Assembly (NCBI RefSeq): GCF_001433855.1
Contig: NZ_AZCP01000002.1
Coordinates: 434,001 to 498,000, forward strand
Source: Levilactobacillus brevis ATCC 14869 = DSM 20054
GTDB taxonomy: Bacteria > Bacillota > Bacilli > Lactobacillales > Lactobacillaceae
DNA: 64,000 bases
Direction of reading: 5' to 3'
The notes under the pieces are model-generated. The model was not told the DNA's origin and did not search any database. It worked only from the letters and a program-made list of their open reading frames with translations. The first letter of the stretch is position 1. Every line of letters starts with the position of its first letter. Below, one piece after another: positions 8,055 to 16,768 of this stretch. A program made the position numbers and the translations under genes.

Positions 8055-9104
8055 TTACTTGAACGTGTAAGCTAATTTACTCGTGTATGACCCGTTATGA
8101 TAAGCATTAGTGGCCACACTCACTTGCCCGTAAGCTAAGACCATACTGTAAGCCCCTTTGATTGAGCCATCGGACTTCACGTAACTGAACATGGCCTTCA
8201 ATGGCGTTGCCGTTTGACCGCTCTTGATGGCTTTCTTGTTGATAAAGCTAAAGGCCGTCTTGTTCGTGGCCAAAGCTAGAATCCCTTCAGCCGTTGAATT
8301 GGCATTTGGATTTTCCTTACCAGCATACGTGTAGCCAAAGGCCCCACTCTTGTAAATATGTTTCTTCAAGTAGCTCCGACCAGCCTTCGTTGCAGCCGTA
8401 ACGGTCTTGTTTTTACTCTTGCTCATTGTCAACGCATTAACGACAGTTGACGTGGTATCACTATCAACACTAGCCGCCGTATTATTGTATGCCCAACCGT
8501 TATTGGATTGTTTATTTTTGGCAATCTTTAAGCTAAGTGAAGACTTGGAGAACTTCGCTTTGCTTGGTTGCTTAAACGTCTTATTTGAAGACACGGCTAC
8601 TAAGGCCTCACTTTGAACATTAACTGTTTGCTTGCTCATAGACGTTTTGTATAACGTGCTGACCAAGTTCAGACTCTTTTTGGCGCCAGCTGGCGTGTAC
8701 TTAGTTGGGTTGACCCCAATGGCTTGTAATCCGATGATTGCGTTCGCCAAGGTTGCCGGATCGCTCTTGCTAGAAACGACTAAGTTTTTCTTAACCAACT
8801 TCTTGTTGGCACTCGTAAACTTATAGCCTTGCTTCTTCAAGCCCAACAAGAAGTCAGAATAACCGGATGCCGCCCCAGTCGTTGGGAAAGCAGACTTACT
8901 GAAAATCTTAGCTTTGCTGGAAAGTCCATCTTTGTTTTGCTTCAACATTTTCTTTGCGTATGTATAGAGGGCCTTTTGCTTACTCTTTTGTGAGCTCTTA
9001 GATGCCACTTTAACACTCGCAGCGTTAGCGTCGACCATTGGAACAACTGCCCCTAAGGCCATGACCGTGGTTAATGAAACTGCAATTACTTTATTCTTAA
9101 ACAT
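8055..9104 (-). CDS. Secreted protein with prenyltransferase/squalene-cyclase-like alpha-barrel repeats (intrinsic-factor N-domain-like)
   Basis: A 349-residue exported protein. The ATG at 9104 has AAGGGGA upstream; the longer frame starting at 9167 would overlap the S-component gene. The signal peptide ends at DANA/A (~residue 28). The body is helical with the alpha/alpha-barrel repeat style of terpene cyclases and of the N-domain of intrinsic factor: NNGWAYNNTAAS...DTTSTVVNAL and SGAFGYTYAGKE...STAEGILAL. There is no catalytic DxDD motif, so an enzyme is unlikely. It sits between the ECF S-component gene (14 bases) and the DUF4430 gene (25 bases). I read it as the large half of a split corrinoid-binding protein; another small ligand cannot be excluded. 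Confidence 0.7.
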   Translation of the reverse strand: MFKNKVIAVSLTTVMALGAVVPMVDANAASVKVASKSSQKSKQKALYTYAKKMLKQNKDGLSSKAKIFSKSAFPTTGAASGYSDFLLGLKKQGYKFTSANKKLVKKNLVVSSKSDPATLANAIIGLQAIGVNPTKYTPAGAKKSLNLVSTLYKTSMSKQTVNVQSEALVAVSSNKTFKQPSKAKFSKSSLSLKIAKNKQSNNGWAYNNTAASVDSDTTSTVVNALTMSKSKNKTVTAATKAGRSYLKKHIYKSGAFGYTYAGKENPNANSTAEGILALATNKTAFSFINKKAIKSGQTATPLKAMFSYVKSDGSIKGAYSMVLAYGQVSVATNAYHNGSYTSKLAYTFK

Positions 9105-9118
9105 AATAGAATCCCCTT

Positions 9119-9757
9119 TTATAAAATAGTGTATTTGGTAATCAAACGATCCATCACTTTGCGCCAAGGTACATACAAAAACAACAAACTTATCGCATTG
9201 GTTGCCGCGTGCATGGCATCAAACACTAAACTAGCCGTAAACGATAGAATGAAGCTAGCCGGTCGCAATGGCCGCACATAAGCCAAGGCATACCACAAAT
9301 CCATGATCCAGCCGAACCAAAAACCCCATAGTGCCCCCCAGATAACCATCACCCATAGTTGATTTTTGAGTGACGTCCGACCAAGTAACCCCGTGGTCAA
9401 TCCCATTAGCCCCCAGGCTAGCATCTGCCAAGGTGTCCATGGCCCTTGACCCAAAAACAGGTTAGACACTAAAGCCATCATCGATCCTGATACAAACCCT
9501 AACTCAGGGCCCAAACTAACGGCACTCACAATGACAACGAAACTGGTTAACTGGACGTTGGGAATTGCCGCCAATGGGACGCGCCCAATTACGCCCAAGG
9601 CCACAATTACCGCTAAAAAAACCAATAATCGTGTGCCAAGTTGGCGCCTTTCAAAATGCCAATAGGCGGGAAGTAGACTGCAAACCAAACATCCAAAACT
9701 AAACCATAAGAAGTGATGTCCTTTTAGTAGCAACATCCCCGCCAATAAGCCGAGCAT
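9119..9757 (-). CDS. ECF transporter substrate-binding (S) component, probably for a corrinoid
   Basis: At least 212 residues with about six hydrophobic segments; NVQLTSFVVIVSAVSLGP and GQGPWTPWQMLAWGLMG are typical of ECF S components. It follows the ATPase and T-component genes of the same operon, as in group I ECF systems with their own energizing module. Association with the two intrinsic-factor-like surface proteins and with a B12-dependent locus nearby suggests cobalamin; I infer this rather than see it. The start is odd. ATG at 9757 has no ribosome binding site, while an excellent AGGAGG just downstream of the ATPase stop leads into the same frame (giving WQKNWNWLIPVG and a fuller first membrane helix) but with only an ATC where a start should be. 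Confidence 0.7.
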   Translation of the reverse strand: MLGLLAGMLLLKGHHFLWFSFGCLVCSLLPAYWHFERRQLGTRLLVFLAVIVALGVIGRVPLAAIPNVQLTSFVVIVSAVSLGPELGFVSGSMMALVSNLFLGQGPWTPWQMLAWGLMGLTTGLLGRTSLKNQLWVMVIWGALWGFWFGWIMDLWYALAYVRPLRPASFILSFTASLVFDAMHAATNAISLLFLYVPWRKVMDRLITKYTIL

Positions 9758-9816
9758 TAACCCGACCGGGATTAACCAATTCCAGTTTTTCTGCCACCAT
9801 CCATGCTGTCCGATTG

Positions 9817-11469
9817 TTACTCACCTCCTTTATCGGTTCTAACCACATCTTGACTAAATAACGCTTGTGGTACTTGTTGCCGTAACAGCCGATTAACCGC
9901 CGTCGTTGCTAAAAAGTTCTGTGTGAAAAATAAACGCGTTGCTTGTGGTGGGTTCACCCGACCGTTAAACATAAACGTACACGTGTCCGCAAACTGTGCC
10001 GAAAAATCCATATCATGACTCGCCATGATGATCGTCAAACCTGTTTCGTGAGCTTGCTGGAGTAACTGACCGATTCTTAATTTGGTATCCGGATCTAGTC
10101 CTTTGGTTGGCTCATCTAGTAGTAAAACTTGCGGTTCCGTCATCAGCGCCAAGCCTAACCCCAACAATTGTTGTTGACCACCACTCAAATCAAACGAATT
10201 TTGATCAGCGACTGCGGTTAGATGGCAACGAATCAGCATTTGGTCCACCCGCTGGGCAACGGATGTGCCTCGTAATTGTGCCTGTGCGGTGAGTTCTTCA
10301 CGCACACTATCACCGTTAAATTGTTCTGTGGGGTTCTGAGAAAGGTAGCCCACTTGTAAGACACGATCTTGATTCTTCATCCGCCAAATAACCTGCTGAT
10401 TCAAGCGAACCTTACCGTGCTGTGGCTTCTGCAATCCCGCCAAAACAGTCAGCAACGTTGACTTACCTGAACCATTCTTGCCAATAATTGCTAACCAATC
10501 CCCAGTCGCTACTTGTAACTCAACCTGGTGTAAAATATCACCGGTTGTCGGATAACGGAAAGAAACACCGGTAGCGACCAATACAGACTCACGTGGCCCC
10601 GATTGTACTGGCTGCCGCGTTGTCACGGCTTGAAACCGCCAACTAGACTGTCTTAACGCTCGCCGTCCCATCGTTACACTAAGTGGTAGTGGCGTAACAG
10701 CTAGATTGTGATCAAGAAAAAAATGGGGAACCGGCGGCACAAAAGCTTGCAAGGCTGGCGTTGCCGCCATCTGTTGTAACGCCGGTGTCGGCTCAGCAAC
10801 CGTTAAGACTTGTCCATTAGCCAATAAGGCAACCCGATCAGTCAGCGCCATCACTCGACTCAATCGATGTTCTGTCAAAACAATGGTTAAGTCCAACTCA
10901 TCATGCACTTGCTGTAAGATATTCAAAAATTTCTGAGCGGTCGTGGGATCCAACTGTGCCGTTGGTTCATCCAACAGAATCACTTGTGGTTTCAGTGCCA
11001 GTACTGAAGCCAAATTAACCAATTGTAATTGGCCACCCGACAACGTTTCAATCGCACGCTGTAACAGATGATTCAAATCTAAATAGTTCGCAATTTCGGC
11101 AATGCGATCATTAATTGTTGCCGTCGGATAACCTAAGTTTTCTAATGGGAAGGCTAATTCTTCCATGACGGTCGCCATTATCGGCTGTACTTGCGGATCT
11201 TGGGCAACATACCCAATCTGTTGGGCACTCTCGACTGGCGATAATGCCTGAATAGCCGTATCCCGAAAAGTTAAACCACCAGTCCGCTCACCGGCCGGCC
11301 ACAGCTCATGTTTGAGCTGTTTAAGCAGGGTTGTTTTTCCACTGCCGGTCGCCCCCACTAACGTTATAAATTCACCTGCATGAATTGTCAGTGACACGTC
11401 CTTCAAGGCGGGAGCTGCTTGCCCAGTATAGGTAAAGGTCAGATGAGTCACTTCTATTAATTCTGACAT
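9817..11469 (-). CDS. ECF transporter ATPase with two fused ABC domains
   Basis: A 550-residue protein carrying two complete ABC ATPase domains. Domain 1 (residues ~1-240) has Walker A GATGSGKTT and signature LSGGQLQLV. Domain 2 (~310-520) has Walker A GKNGSGKST and signature LSGGQQQLL. Both Walker B motifs end in LLDEPT. This is the fused EcfA1-EcfA2 arrangement seen in dedicated ECF systems. The ATG at 11469 (MSELIEVTHLTF) is preferred over the upstream frame start, and it overlaps the end of the T-component gene by 13 bases. It energises uptake by the S component at the membrane. Confidence 0.9.
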   Translation of the reverse strand: MSELIEVTHLTFTYTGQAAPALKDVSLTIHAGEFITLVGATGSGKTTLLKQLKHELWPAGERTGGLTFRDTAIQALSPVESAQQIGYVAQDPQVQPIMATVMEELAFPLENLGYPTATINDRIAEIANYLDLNHLLQRAIETLSGGQLQLVNLASVLALKPQVILLDEPTAQLDPTTAQKFLNILQQVHDELDLTIVLTEHRLSRVMALTDRVALLANGQVLTVAEPTPALQQMAATPALQAFVPPVPHFFLDHNLAVTPLPLSVTMGRRALRQSSWRFQAVTTRQPVQSGPRESVLVATGVSFRYPTTGDILHQVELQVATGDWLAIIGKNGSGKSTLLTVLAGLQKPQHGKVRLNQQVIWRMKNQDRVLQVGYLSQNPTEQFNGDSVREELTAQAQLRGTSVAQRVDQMLIRCHLTAVADQNSFDLSGGQQQLLGLGLALMTEPQVLLLDEPTKGLDPDTKLRIGQLLQQAHETGLTIIMASHDMDFSAQFADTCTFMFNGRVNPPQATRLFFTQNFLATTAVNRLLRQQVPQALFSQDVVRTDKGGE

Positions 11470-12350
11470 AATCGATAACCCACCTCTCCAATAACGGGCA
11501 CGCCTAAGAAAATCGCCAGCGGTAAGACAAACCACCCATCCGTCTTCTGCCACCATAAGAATTGTCGAACGTCAGTGGTCCACCCCCAGCCCAAGAATCG
11601 CAAATACAAGCTAATTGCAAACAAACCGACACTTCCCACCGTAAATACCGTATCGACTGTCGTCCACCGAAAAGTACGGTAATGGCTTCTTTTATGTGCG
11701 CCAAATCCCCGGGCCTCCATCAACACAGCGGTTTCCATAGCTGAGGACACCGAGTCAATCAATAAAATGCGTAAAAATTGTCCCGTTTTTTGTAACCGCT
11801 GGCGCCACGAGCCTTCGCTGACAACAACATTACGTGTCTTTTGAAGCATCACCAATCGTCGAAACTTCACAGTAAAGAGGTGCACCATGCGTAAGGAGAT
11901 GGTCAGCAGCATGGCCAATCGCGGTACGACTGGAAACAAGAGATAGCTTAGTTTTGGGGTGGTCATAATCTGATTAAACCAGACAAATGCCAGGATCATT
12001 CCGCCCAGCGACAACGCCATTGTCCCACCATACAGCACCGCCGTTTTAGTTAGTCGAAAGGTCAAGGGACCAACTGACCACTGCCACCAGACCGGGCCCG
12101 TTTGATTTAACAAAACATTAAATCCCCAGATGAGTATCATCAACGAACTGACTCCCTTAAGTAGCTGGCCAATCCGGTGCCGTCCCAAATACCAACGACA
12201 CAGTCCGACTAAACTTGCAAATAGCAAAACCGTCAGCAACAAGTGGTTGATGATTAACAGCAACGTAAATACTGCCACGAAGTAGATTAAGGCAGCCAGA
12301 GGATGCAGTTGACTCATGAGCTTTGATTCGGTCTGAATTCCCACGCGCAT
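11457..12350 (-). CDS. ECF transporter transmembrane (T) component
   Basis: About 297 residues with five to six hydrophobic segments. It has the conserved cytoplasmic coupling region of EcfT proteins: AMETAVLMEARGFGAHKRSHY (the ARG motif) at residues ~205-225, and KFRRLVMLQKTRN. It is the first gene of the minus-strand operon T-A-S-surface proteins. The ATG at 12350 with GGGGTGA upstream is preferred over GTG at 12362. A cre-like element (GGAAAACGGTTGCA) lies in its leader, and no B12 riboswitch is visible in front of it. Confidence 0.85.
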   Translation of the reverse strand: MRVGIQTESKLMSQLHPLAALIYFVAVFTLLLIINHLLLTVLLFASLVGLCRWYLGRHRIGQLLKGVSSLMILIWGFNVLLNQTGPVWWQWSVGPLTFRLTKTAVLYGGTMALSLGGMILAFVWFNQIMTTPKLSYLLFPVVPRLAMLLTISLRMVHLFTVKFRRLVMLQKTRNVVVSEGSWRQRLQKTGQFLRILLIDSVSSAMETAVLMEARGFGAHKRSHYRTFRWTTVDTVFTVGSVGLFAISLYLRFLGWGWTTDVRQFLWWQKTDGWFVLPLAIFLGVPVIGEVGYRLCQN

Positions 12351-12362
12351 CTCTCTATTCAC

Positions 12363-12611
12363 CCCATCTTTTGCAACCGTTTTCCAACGCTTATCATAGC
12401 ATGTTCACTATTTTACGAGCCCCAATATCTTGTTGAGATTATGCTTTTTTCTACTACCCGTGGTGTTTTATTGCGATTTTTTCACTTTCTTGCTCTGCTG
12501 GTAAGAATTATACCAGCCTTCCGTATCATTTCGCTAACCCATAATTCGAAATGTGAGTCCTTGACTTGTCCTTTTTCGCATTTTAAATTCTCTTTTCACG
12601 CTTCAACTACC
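12363..12611. other. Intergenic region upstream of the ECF operon
   Basis: It holds the presumed promoter of the minus-strand ECF operon (a TATGAT-like -10 near 12392) and a weak cre-like site around 12367-12382. A small hairpin (CTGGTA...TACCAG, near 12498-12515) is also seen. No gene and no recognisable riboswitch core was found. Confidence 0.4.
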
Positions 12612-12651
12612 AAAAAACGCGTATCAATAGGATAGACCAACTGATACACGC
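12612..12651 (-). terminator. Terminator of the gallate decarboxylase operon
   Basis: On the minus strand GCGTGTATCA pairs with TGATACGC across a 15-base loop, followed by GTTTTTTGG. It lies about 110 bases past the lpdD stop. Confidence 0.7.
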
Positions 12652-12762
12652 TTAAATAATATTATTTGTTTATAATTGAGCATCGATCCCTCGTTCAGAG
12701 GCTAGATGGCACCATAACTTAATCACGTTTGATTAGGGATTACGCCGGCTGATTACACAGTT

Positions 12763-13191
12763 TCATAGCGGCTGTTCATCGTCACCGTAATACTGCGGTG
12801 CTGGCGCTTCAATTGGGTGATCTACCAACCACGTCACAATTTGGCGGCCTAGCGCTTCACCCATCAGCGCCGAAGCGGCAATCTGGGCCTTGGTGATCTG
12901 ATTAACGTGAATCCCCGCCGTCACAGTACAGCTCCCAACTAAACTGGGCCGTACCACTCGCGCGACCCGTTCGCCTACAAAGTTATCCTTATGGAATCGT
13001 CCGTCATGGCTAGGATACTTAATTGTTTGAATGGGGGTGTCCCTTGTCAACGTTGTTACATCGCCAATATGTGGGTTACTGCCACCCGTGACCACGATTA
13101 ATAGGTCTTTGCCAATAACCGTTAGTGTTGCTTCAATCGTATAGCCCGCTTGCGTCACACTGAAAACTGGCACGGCTAATCTCCCTCCCAA
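12763..13191 (-). CDS. lpdD: LpdD-like protein of the gallate decarboxylase operon
   Basis: A 142-residue protein of the LpdD/prenylated-flavin chaperone-like family that accompanies gallate/phenolic-acid decarboxylases in lactobacilli. Visible features are GGSNPHIGDVT, the T-rich start of the fold, and a C-terminal helix ending in PAPQYYGDDEQPL. Its exact role is not settled; it is reported beside lpdB in L. plantarum. The start overlaps the end of lpdB by 16 bases, so translational coupling is likely. Confidence 0.8.
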   Translation of the reverse strand: MGGRLAVPVFSVTQAGYTIEATLTVIGKDLLIVVTGGSNPHIGDVTTLTRDTPIQTIKYPSHDGRFHKDNFVGERVARVVRPSLVGSCTVTAGIHVNQITKAQIAASALMGEALGRQIVTWLVDHPIEAPAPQYYGDDEQPL

Positions 13192-13739
13192 CGCTTAGCG
13201 GTCACTTGCTGAATGCCAAATGCATCCAGTATCTTCATAGTCTGATGATCCACTAAGTCTTGAATGGTTTGTGGCTGATTATAAAAGGCGGGAATAGGTG
13301 GAATAATTTGCGCGCCTAGCTTGGCTAGTTTCGTTAAATTCTCTAGATGAATCACACTCAGTGGCGTTTCCCGTGGGACAATGATCAATTGTCGGCGTTC
13401 CTTAATAGTTACATCGGCAGCCCGCGCAATTAGATTATCACCAAACCCATAGGCAACACCCGCCACCGTTTTCATGCTAGCGGGAACAATAACCATCCCA
13501 TCGTGTAGGAATGAACCGCTAGCAATCTTAGCCCCTTGGTCCCGATCACTGTACGTGTAGTCGGCCAACGCTTTAACTTGGGCTAATGTATAACTTGTTT
13601 CTAATGCCAAGTTTTTGGTGGCCCACGGACTCATTACCAAATGTGTTTCAACGTCTGGCTTATCCCGTAACTTTTTTAACAAATCAATCGCGTAAATCGT
13701 ACCGGACGCACCAGTCACCCCAATCACAATCCGTTTCAT
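13176..13739 (-). CDS. lpdB: UbiX-type flavin prenyltransferase
   Basis: A 187-residue UbiX/PAD1-family enzyme. It makes prenylated FMN from dimethylallyl phosphate and FMN, the cofactor needed by UbiD-type decarboxylases. The N-terminal flavin-binding GVTGASGTIYAIDLL and the VPASMKTVAGVAYGFGDNLIARAADV stretch are characteristic. It lies 14 bases after lpdC and overlaps lpdD, so the three form one unit. Very close to L. plantarum LpdB from memory. Confidence 0.9.
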   Translation of the reverse strand: MKRIVIGVTGASGTIYAIDLLKKLRDKPDVETHLVMSPWATKNLALETSYTLAQVKALADYTYSDRDQGAKIASGSFLHDGMVIVPASMKTVAGVAYGFGDNLIARAADVTIKERRQLIIVPRETPLSVIHLENLTKLAKLGAQIIPPIPAFYNQPQTIQDLVDHQTMKILDAFGIQQVTAKRWEGD

Positions 13740-13753
13740 CAGCCATCACCCTT

Positions 13754-15220
13754 TTATTTCAAATATTTTTCCCAGTCAGCAACTGGCTTAAACTTCGCGC
13801 GTTCAAATTGTTCCCTCATATCAAAGGGTACCGTGCCATCAATCACCAACTTCGATGACATGCCTCGCGTTCGAATAGATTTCGGATCATACTCTGGTCG
13901 TTCCGACGGGTCCAGTGGGTGATTCCGCATCCCCGGTAATATCATTAAATCCTGATCGGCCTGGAAACGCGTATTCACGGTCCACATCACATCGTTCATA
14001 TCAAAAATATCAACGTCTTCATCCACCACAATAACTGTCTTCAACTCTTTGAACGCCGAAAATGCCAGCAGTGCTGCTTGCCGCTGAATACCTTCATCGG
14101 CCTCATCATCCTTATGGATCTGCATAATTGTCATCAGTTTCCCTCCGCCTGCAGGTGGATTATAAACATTTAAAACTTTACCCGGAATAGCGCGATCTGT
14201 TAATTCTAAGATGCTCGCTTCGGTGGGAATTCCTGCCATACTGACATGCTCTTCGGATGGCCCAATCACACTTTGCATAATTGGATGCTTCCGGTGAGTG
14301 ACAGCCGTTACTTTAATGACCTGTACGGCTGGATTAGCATCACCGTCGTAACCCGGAAATTCAGGCATCGCCTTACCTGTCTGGGTATTGATATCCTCTT
14401 GCATCCGTTCGTTGGGCATGATATACCCTTCCAACGTGAATTCAGAACGGGCAATAGCATTTTCATCAACGGTTAGCGCTTTGGTCAGACCCACAGCTTC
14501 TTGTCGGATCGCACCAGCCACCCCCAGCTCGTTATACCCCAATGGTGTAGTTGGTGGCTCAAAGGTGCACCCAATCGTAATGGCCGGATCTAACCCAATA
14601 TTAATCGTGATGGGCATCGGCTTATTAGCGGCCTCGTATTCTTTAGCAAAGGCACCAATATGCCGACCACCAGGCATAATGTAAATCCCTAACTTGTCTT
14701 TATCTTCTAGAACCATTCGGTGAATCGTCACATCCGACATAGTCTTGGCCATGTTAGATCCCAACACGACACCCACTGTAATGTAAGGCCCCGCATCTTC
14801 CGGTGTATTCGTAGGTGCTGCAACGAGTTTACGAATATCAAAGTCCGGATCAGTGGCCTTGTGAACCACCTCGTGGGTAGGTGCGTCAGTAACCATCACT
14901 GGGGGGATTGGTTTTTCAACCGCTGTATTTAGAAATTTTCCCAGGGTTTGGTAATCATGATGGAACATGAGTCCCACTCGTCGCCGACTTGCCATTAATC
15001 CCATTAGGACTTTCGTATCGGAGAAGCCTTCAACGTTATTAAACATCATTGCTGGACCTTCTTGCGTCGGCCGTTTTACCGTCCCTCCAGCACCAATATA
15101 GCGGTAAACACCAGCCAATTCAGCATTTGGATTCACAGCTACGTTCGTCTCATGGTACTGGTTGGCATGGGTTTTTAGCTCGGCCAATACTTTTCGTAAA
15201 TCATAAGGATCATTTACCAT
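13754..15220 (-). CDS. lpdC: Gallate decarboxylase (UbiD family), large subunit
   Basis: A 488-residue UbiD-family enzyme expected to remove the carboxyl group of gallate and protocatechuate using prenylated FMN. Long stretches such as NPNAELAGVYRYIGAGGTV, SDVTIHRMVLEDKDKLG and SVIGPSEEHVSMAGIPTEAS match my memory of L. plantarum LpdC almost residue for residue, so substrate assignment is better than usual. It is first in the operon lpdC-lpdB-lpdD, 117 bases from the divergent LysR gene. Acts in the cytoplasm; decarboxylation consumes a proton and may help acid tolerance. Confidence 0.92.
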   Translation of the reverse strand: MVNDPYDLRKVLAELKTHANQYHETNVAVNPNAELAGVYRYIGAGGTVKRPTQEGPAMMFNNVEGFSDTKVLMGLMASRRRVGLMFHHDYQTLGKFLNTAVEKPIPPVMVTDAPTHEVVHKATDPDFDIRKLVAAPTNTPEDAGPYITVGVVLGSNMAKTMSDVTIHRMVLEDKDKLGIYIMPGGRHIGAFAKEYEAANKPMPITINIGLDPAITIGCTFEPPTTPLGYNELGVAGAIRQEAVGLTKALTVDENAIARSEFTLEGYIMPNERMQEDINTQTGKAMPEFPGYDGDANPAVQVIKVTAVTHRKHPIMQSVIGPSEEHVSMAGIPTEASILELTDRAIPGKVLNVYNPPAGGGKLMTIMQIHKDDEADEGIQRQAALLAFSAFKELKTVIVVDEDVDIFDMNDVMWTVNTRFQADQDLMILPGMRNHPLDPSERPEYDPKSIRTRGMSSKLVIDGTVPFDMREQFERAKFKPVADWEKYLK

Positions 15221-15337
15221 CAGATTACCTCCTATAAGTTGCTTACAATCACCACTTTAAGGCACAAAATCCTTGCGAACAACTCAACTTTCGACTAATG
15301 TTATGCCTAAATGGAATAATAGGAAGAAGGTTCTCCA
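15221..15337. promoter_or_regulatory. Divergent promoter region between lpdC and its LysR regulator
   Basis: A 117-base intergenic region with inverted-repeat elements such as AAGGCACAAAATCCTT (near 15259-15274), fitting a T-N11-A LysR operator. Both ribosome binding sites are clear. Exact promoters not resolved. Confidence 0.4.
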
Positions 15338-16219
15338 ATGACTATCGACGATTTTTACAGTTTCATCACACTTTATAAAACGCGCAATATCTCTGATGCT
15401 GCTATTGCCTTAAATATCACACAATCTGCGCTATCAAAACGATTACGGAACATGCAACAAGAACTAGATACCGCCTTAATTTCGACACGTAACAAACGCC
15501 AATTAACCATTACGGAAAGTGGTGAAGTCTTTTTTCGTTACGCGCAAACGCTGACTGCACAGTATCAATTACTCCAGCAAGAACTACTAGATTACCGTGA
15601 ACTTCGGCGTGGTACGATTCAGATTGGCAGTGTGCCCGTCATGGCTCAGTACGGTCTGGCCAGTAAGATGAGTCAATTCATGCAAGACTATCCTCAAATT
15701 AACTTTTCTTTGGCAGAATTAGAGGGGGCTGACCTCTTAACTCAGCTTCAGCACCAATCGTTTGATCTCGGTATTCTACGCGACGTTCAAAGTCAACAAC
15801 TGAACCACTCACAGTTCGATGCTGTGACTTTAACCGATGACGAACTTAAAGTCGTTCTCCCTAGCGATCATCCGCTGGCCCACCAAACCAGCATTCAACT
15901 CCCTGACTTGCGCCCCTTTGATGTGGTAACACTCAGTCCCGGTTCCGGTGTTTATGAACGAATCAGCGAGCGCTATCAACAAGCTGGCTTCACGCCTAAT
16001 ATTCGTTTTTCCACACCGCATATTGAAACACTGCTGGCAATGATTGCCCACACAGATCGTGTGACTTTCCTTTTTGCCAAGTCAGTTGCCCCCTTTATGA
16101 CAGCGGATTTTGTCATGCGCCCGTTCACTGATCCCATCATTAGCCACTTACAATTAGTTTATCCGCATGGTACTCTATCACCAGCAGCACAGCGGTTCAT
16201 TCATTATCTAACGGACTGA
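15338..16219 (+). CDS. LysR-family regulator, probable activator of the gallate decarboxylase operon
   Basis: A 293-residue LysR-type regulator. The N-terminal winged helix (residues 1-62) contains RNISDAAIALNITQSALSKRL. The C-terminal part is the usual periplasmic-binding-like effector domain (residues ~90-290). It is divergent from lpdC with a short shared region, the classical arrangement for a LysR activator of aromatic-acid genes. A hydroxybenzoate is a likely co-inducer by context. Confidence 0.88.
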   Translation: MTIDDFYSFITLYKTRNISDAAIALNITQSALSKRLRNMQQELDTALISTRNKRQLTITESGEVFFRYAQTLTAQYQLLQQELLDYRELRRGTIQIGSVPVMAQYGLASKMSQFMQDYPQINFSLAELEGADLLTQLQHQSFDLGILRDVQSQQLNHSQFDAVTLTDDELKVVLPSDHPLAHQTSIQLPDLRPFDVVTLSPGSGVYERISERYQQAGFTPNIRFSTPHIETLLAMIAHTDRVTFLFAKSVAPFMTADFVMRPFTDPIISHLQLVYPHGTLSPAAQRFIHYLTD

Positions 16220-16310
16220 CCGCCACGTTATCGCGCAGACTTTCATGCTATACTAAGATAATAATTGACGCACGAACAGCTCAAAAAATATCATTTATTG
16301 GAGGATTCCC

Positions 16311-16721
16311 ATGATTAAATCCGTTGTTCACGATGAAGCACGTCTAGTACAACGCTCGCAACCAGCAACCCAAGCAGACGGCCAAACAATCACTGATCTA
16401 ATAGATACCTTACGAGCGAATCAGGAAAATTGTGTGGGAATGGCGGCCAATATGATTGGGGTTAACCGTCGAATTATCGTCGTTGATATGGGTATCTTAC
16501 CAGTAGCGATGATTAATCCAGAGATTACCAAAATGGCTGGGCCCTACGATACACAAGAGGGCTGTCTTTCTTTGTCAGGTGAGCGACCAACCCACCGATT
16601 TAAAACGATTGACGTTACTTTTTTGAATCAAAACTTCCAGAAACAACGTCAGACTTTCACCGGATTTGTCGCCCAGATTATTCAACACGAAGTCGACCAT
16701 TGTAATGGCATCCTGATTTAG
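16311..16721 (+). CDS. Peptide deformylase-like protein with altered motif 1
   Basis: A 136-residue protein of the polypeptide deformylase family, shorter than the usual ~165-190. Motif 2 EGCLS and motif 3 HEVDHCNG, which supply the metal-binding Cys and His residues, are intact. Motif 1, normally GxGLAAPQ, reads CVGMAANM, so the active-site glutamine is replaced by methionine. This variant (type 3-like) occurs in other Gram-positive bacteria as a second copy, and its activity is doubtful. The main deformylase would be elsewhere. Stand-alone gene with GGAGG at 16300 and a strong terminator after it. Confidence 0.8.
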   Translation: MIKSVVHDEARLVQRSQPATQADGQTITDLIDTLRANQENCVGMAANMIGVNRRIIVVDMGILPVAMINPEITKMAGPYDTQEGCLSLSGERPTHRFKTIDVTFLNQNFQKQRQTFTGFVAQIIQHEVDHCNGILI

Positions 16722-16726
16722 GCCCC

Positions 16727-16768
16727 GTCAAAAAGCGTGCTACGTCTGAGCGTAGCACGCTTTTTGAC
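16727..16768. terminator. Strong bidirectional terminator
   Basis: An 18-base stem (GTCAAAAAGCGTGCTACG and its complement) with a 6-base loop follows the deformylase-like gene. Confidence 0.88.

Noticed and set aside
12363-12762. Possible B12 riboswitch ahead of the ECF operon
   Set aside because: I searched for the GGTGAGAATCC and CCGCCACTG cores and found none; only weak promoter and cre-like elements are present.
14388-14684. 98-residue plus-strand frame inside lpdC
   Set aside because: Antisense shadow of a highly conserved gene, with no ribosome binding site and no recognisable domain.
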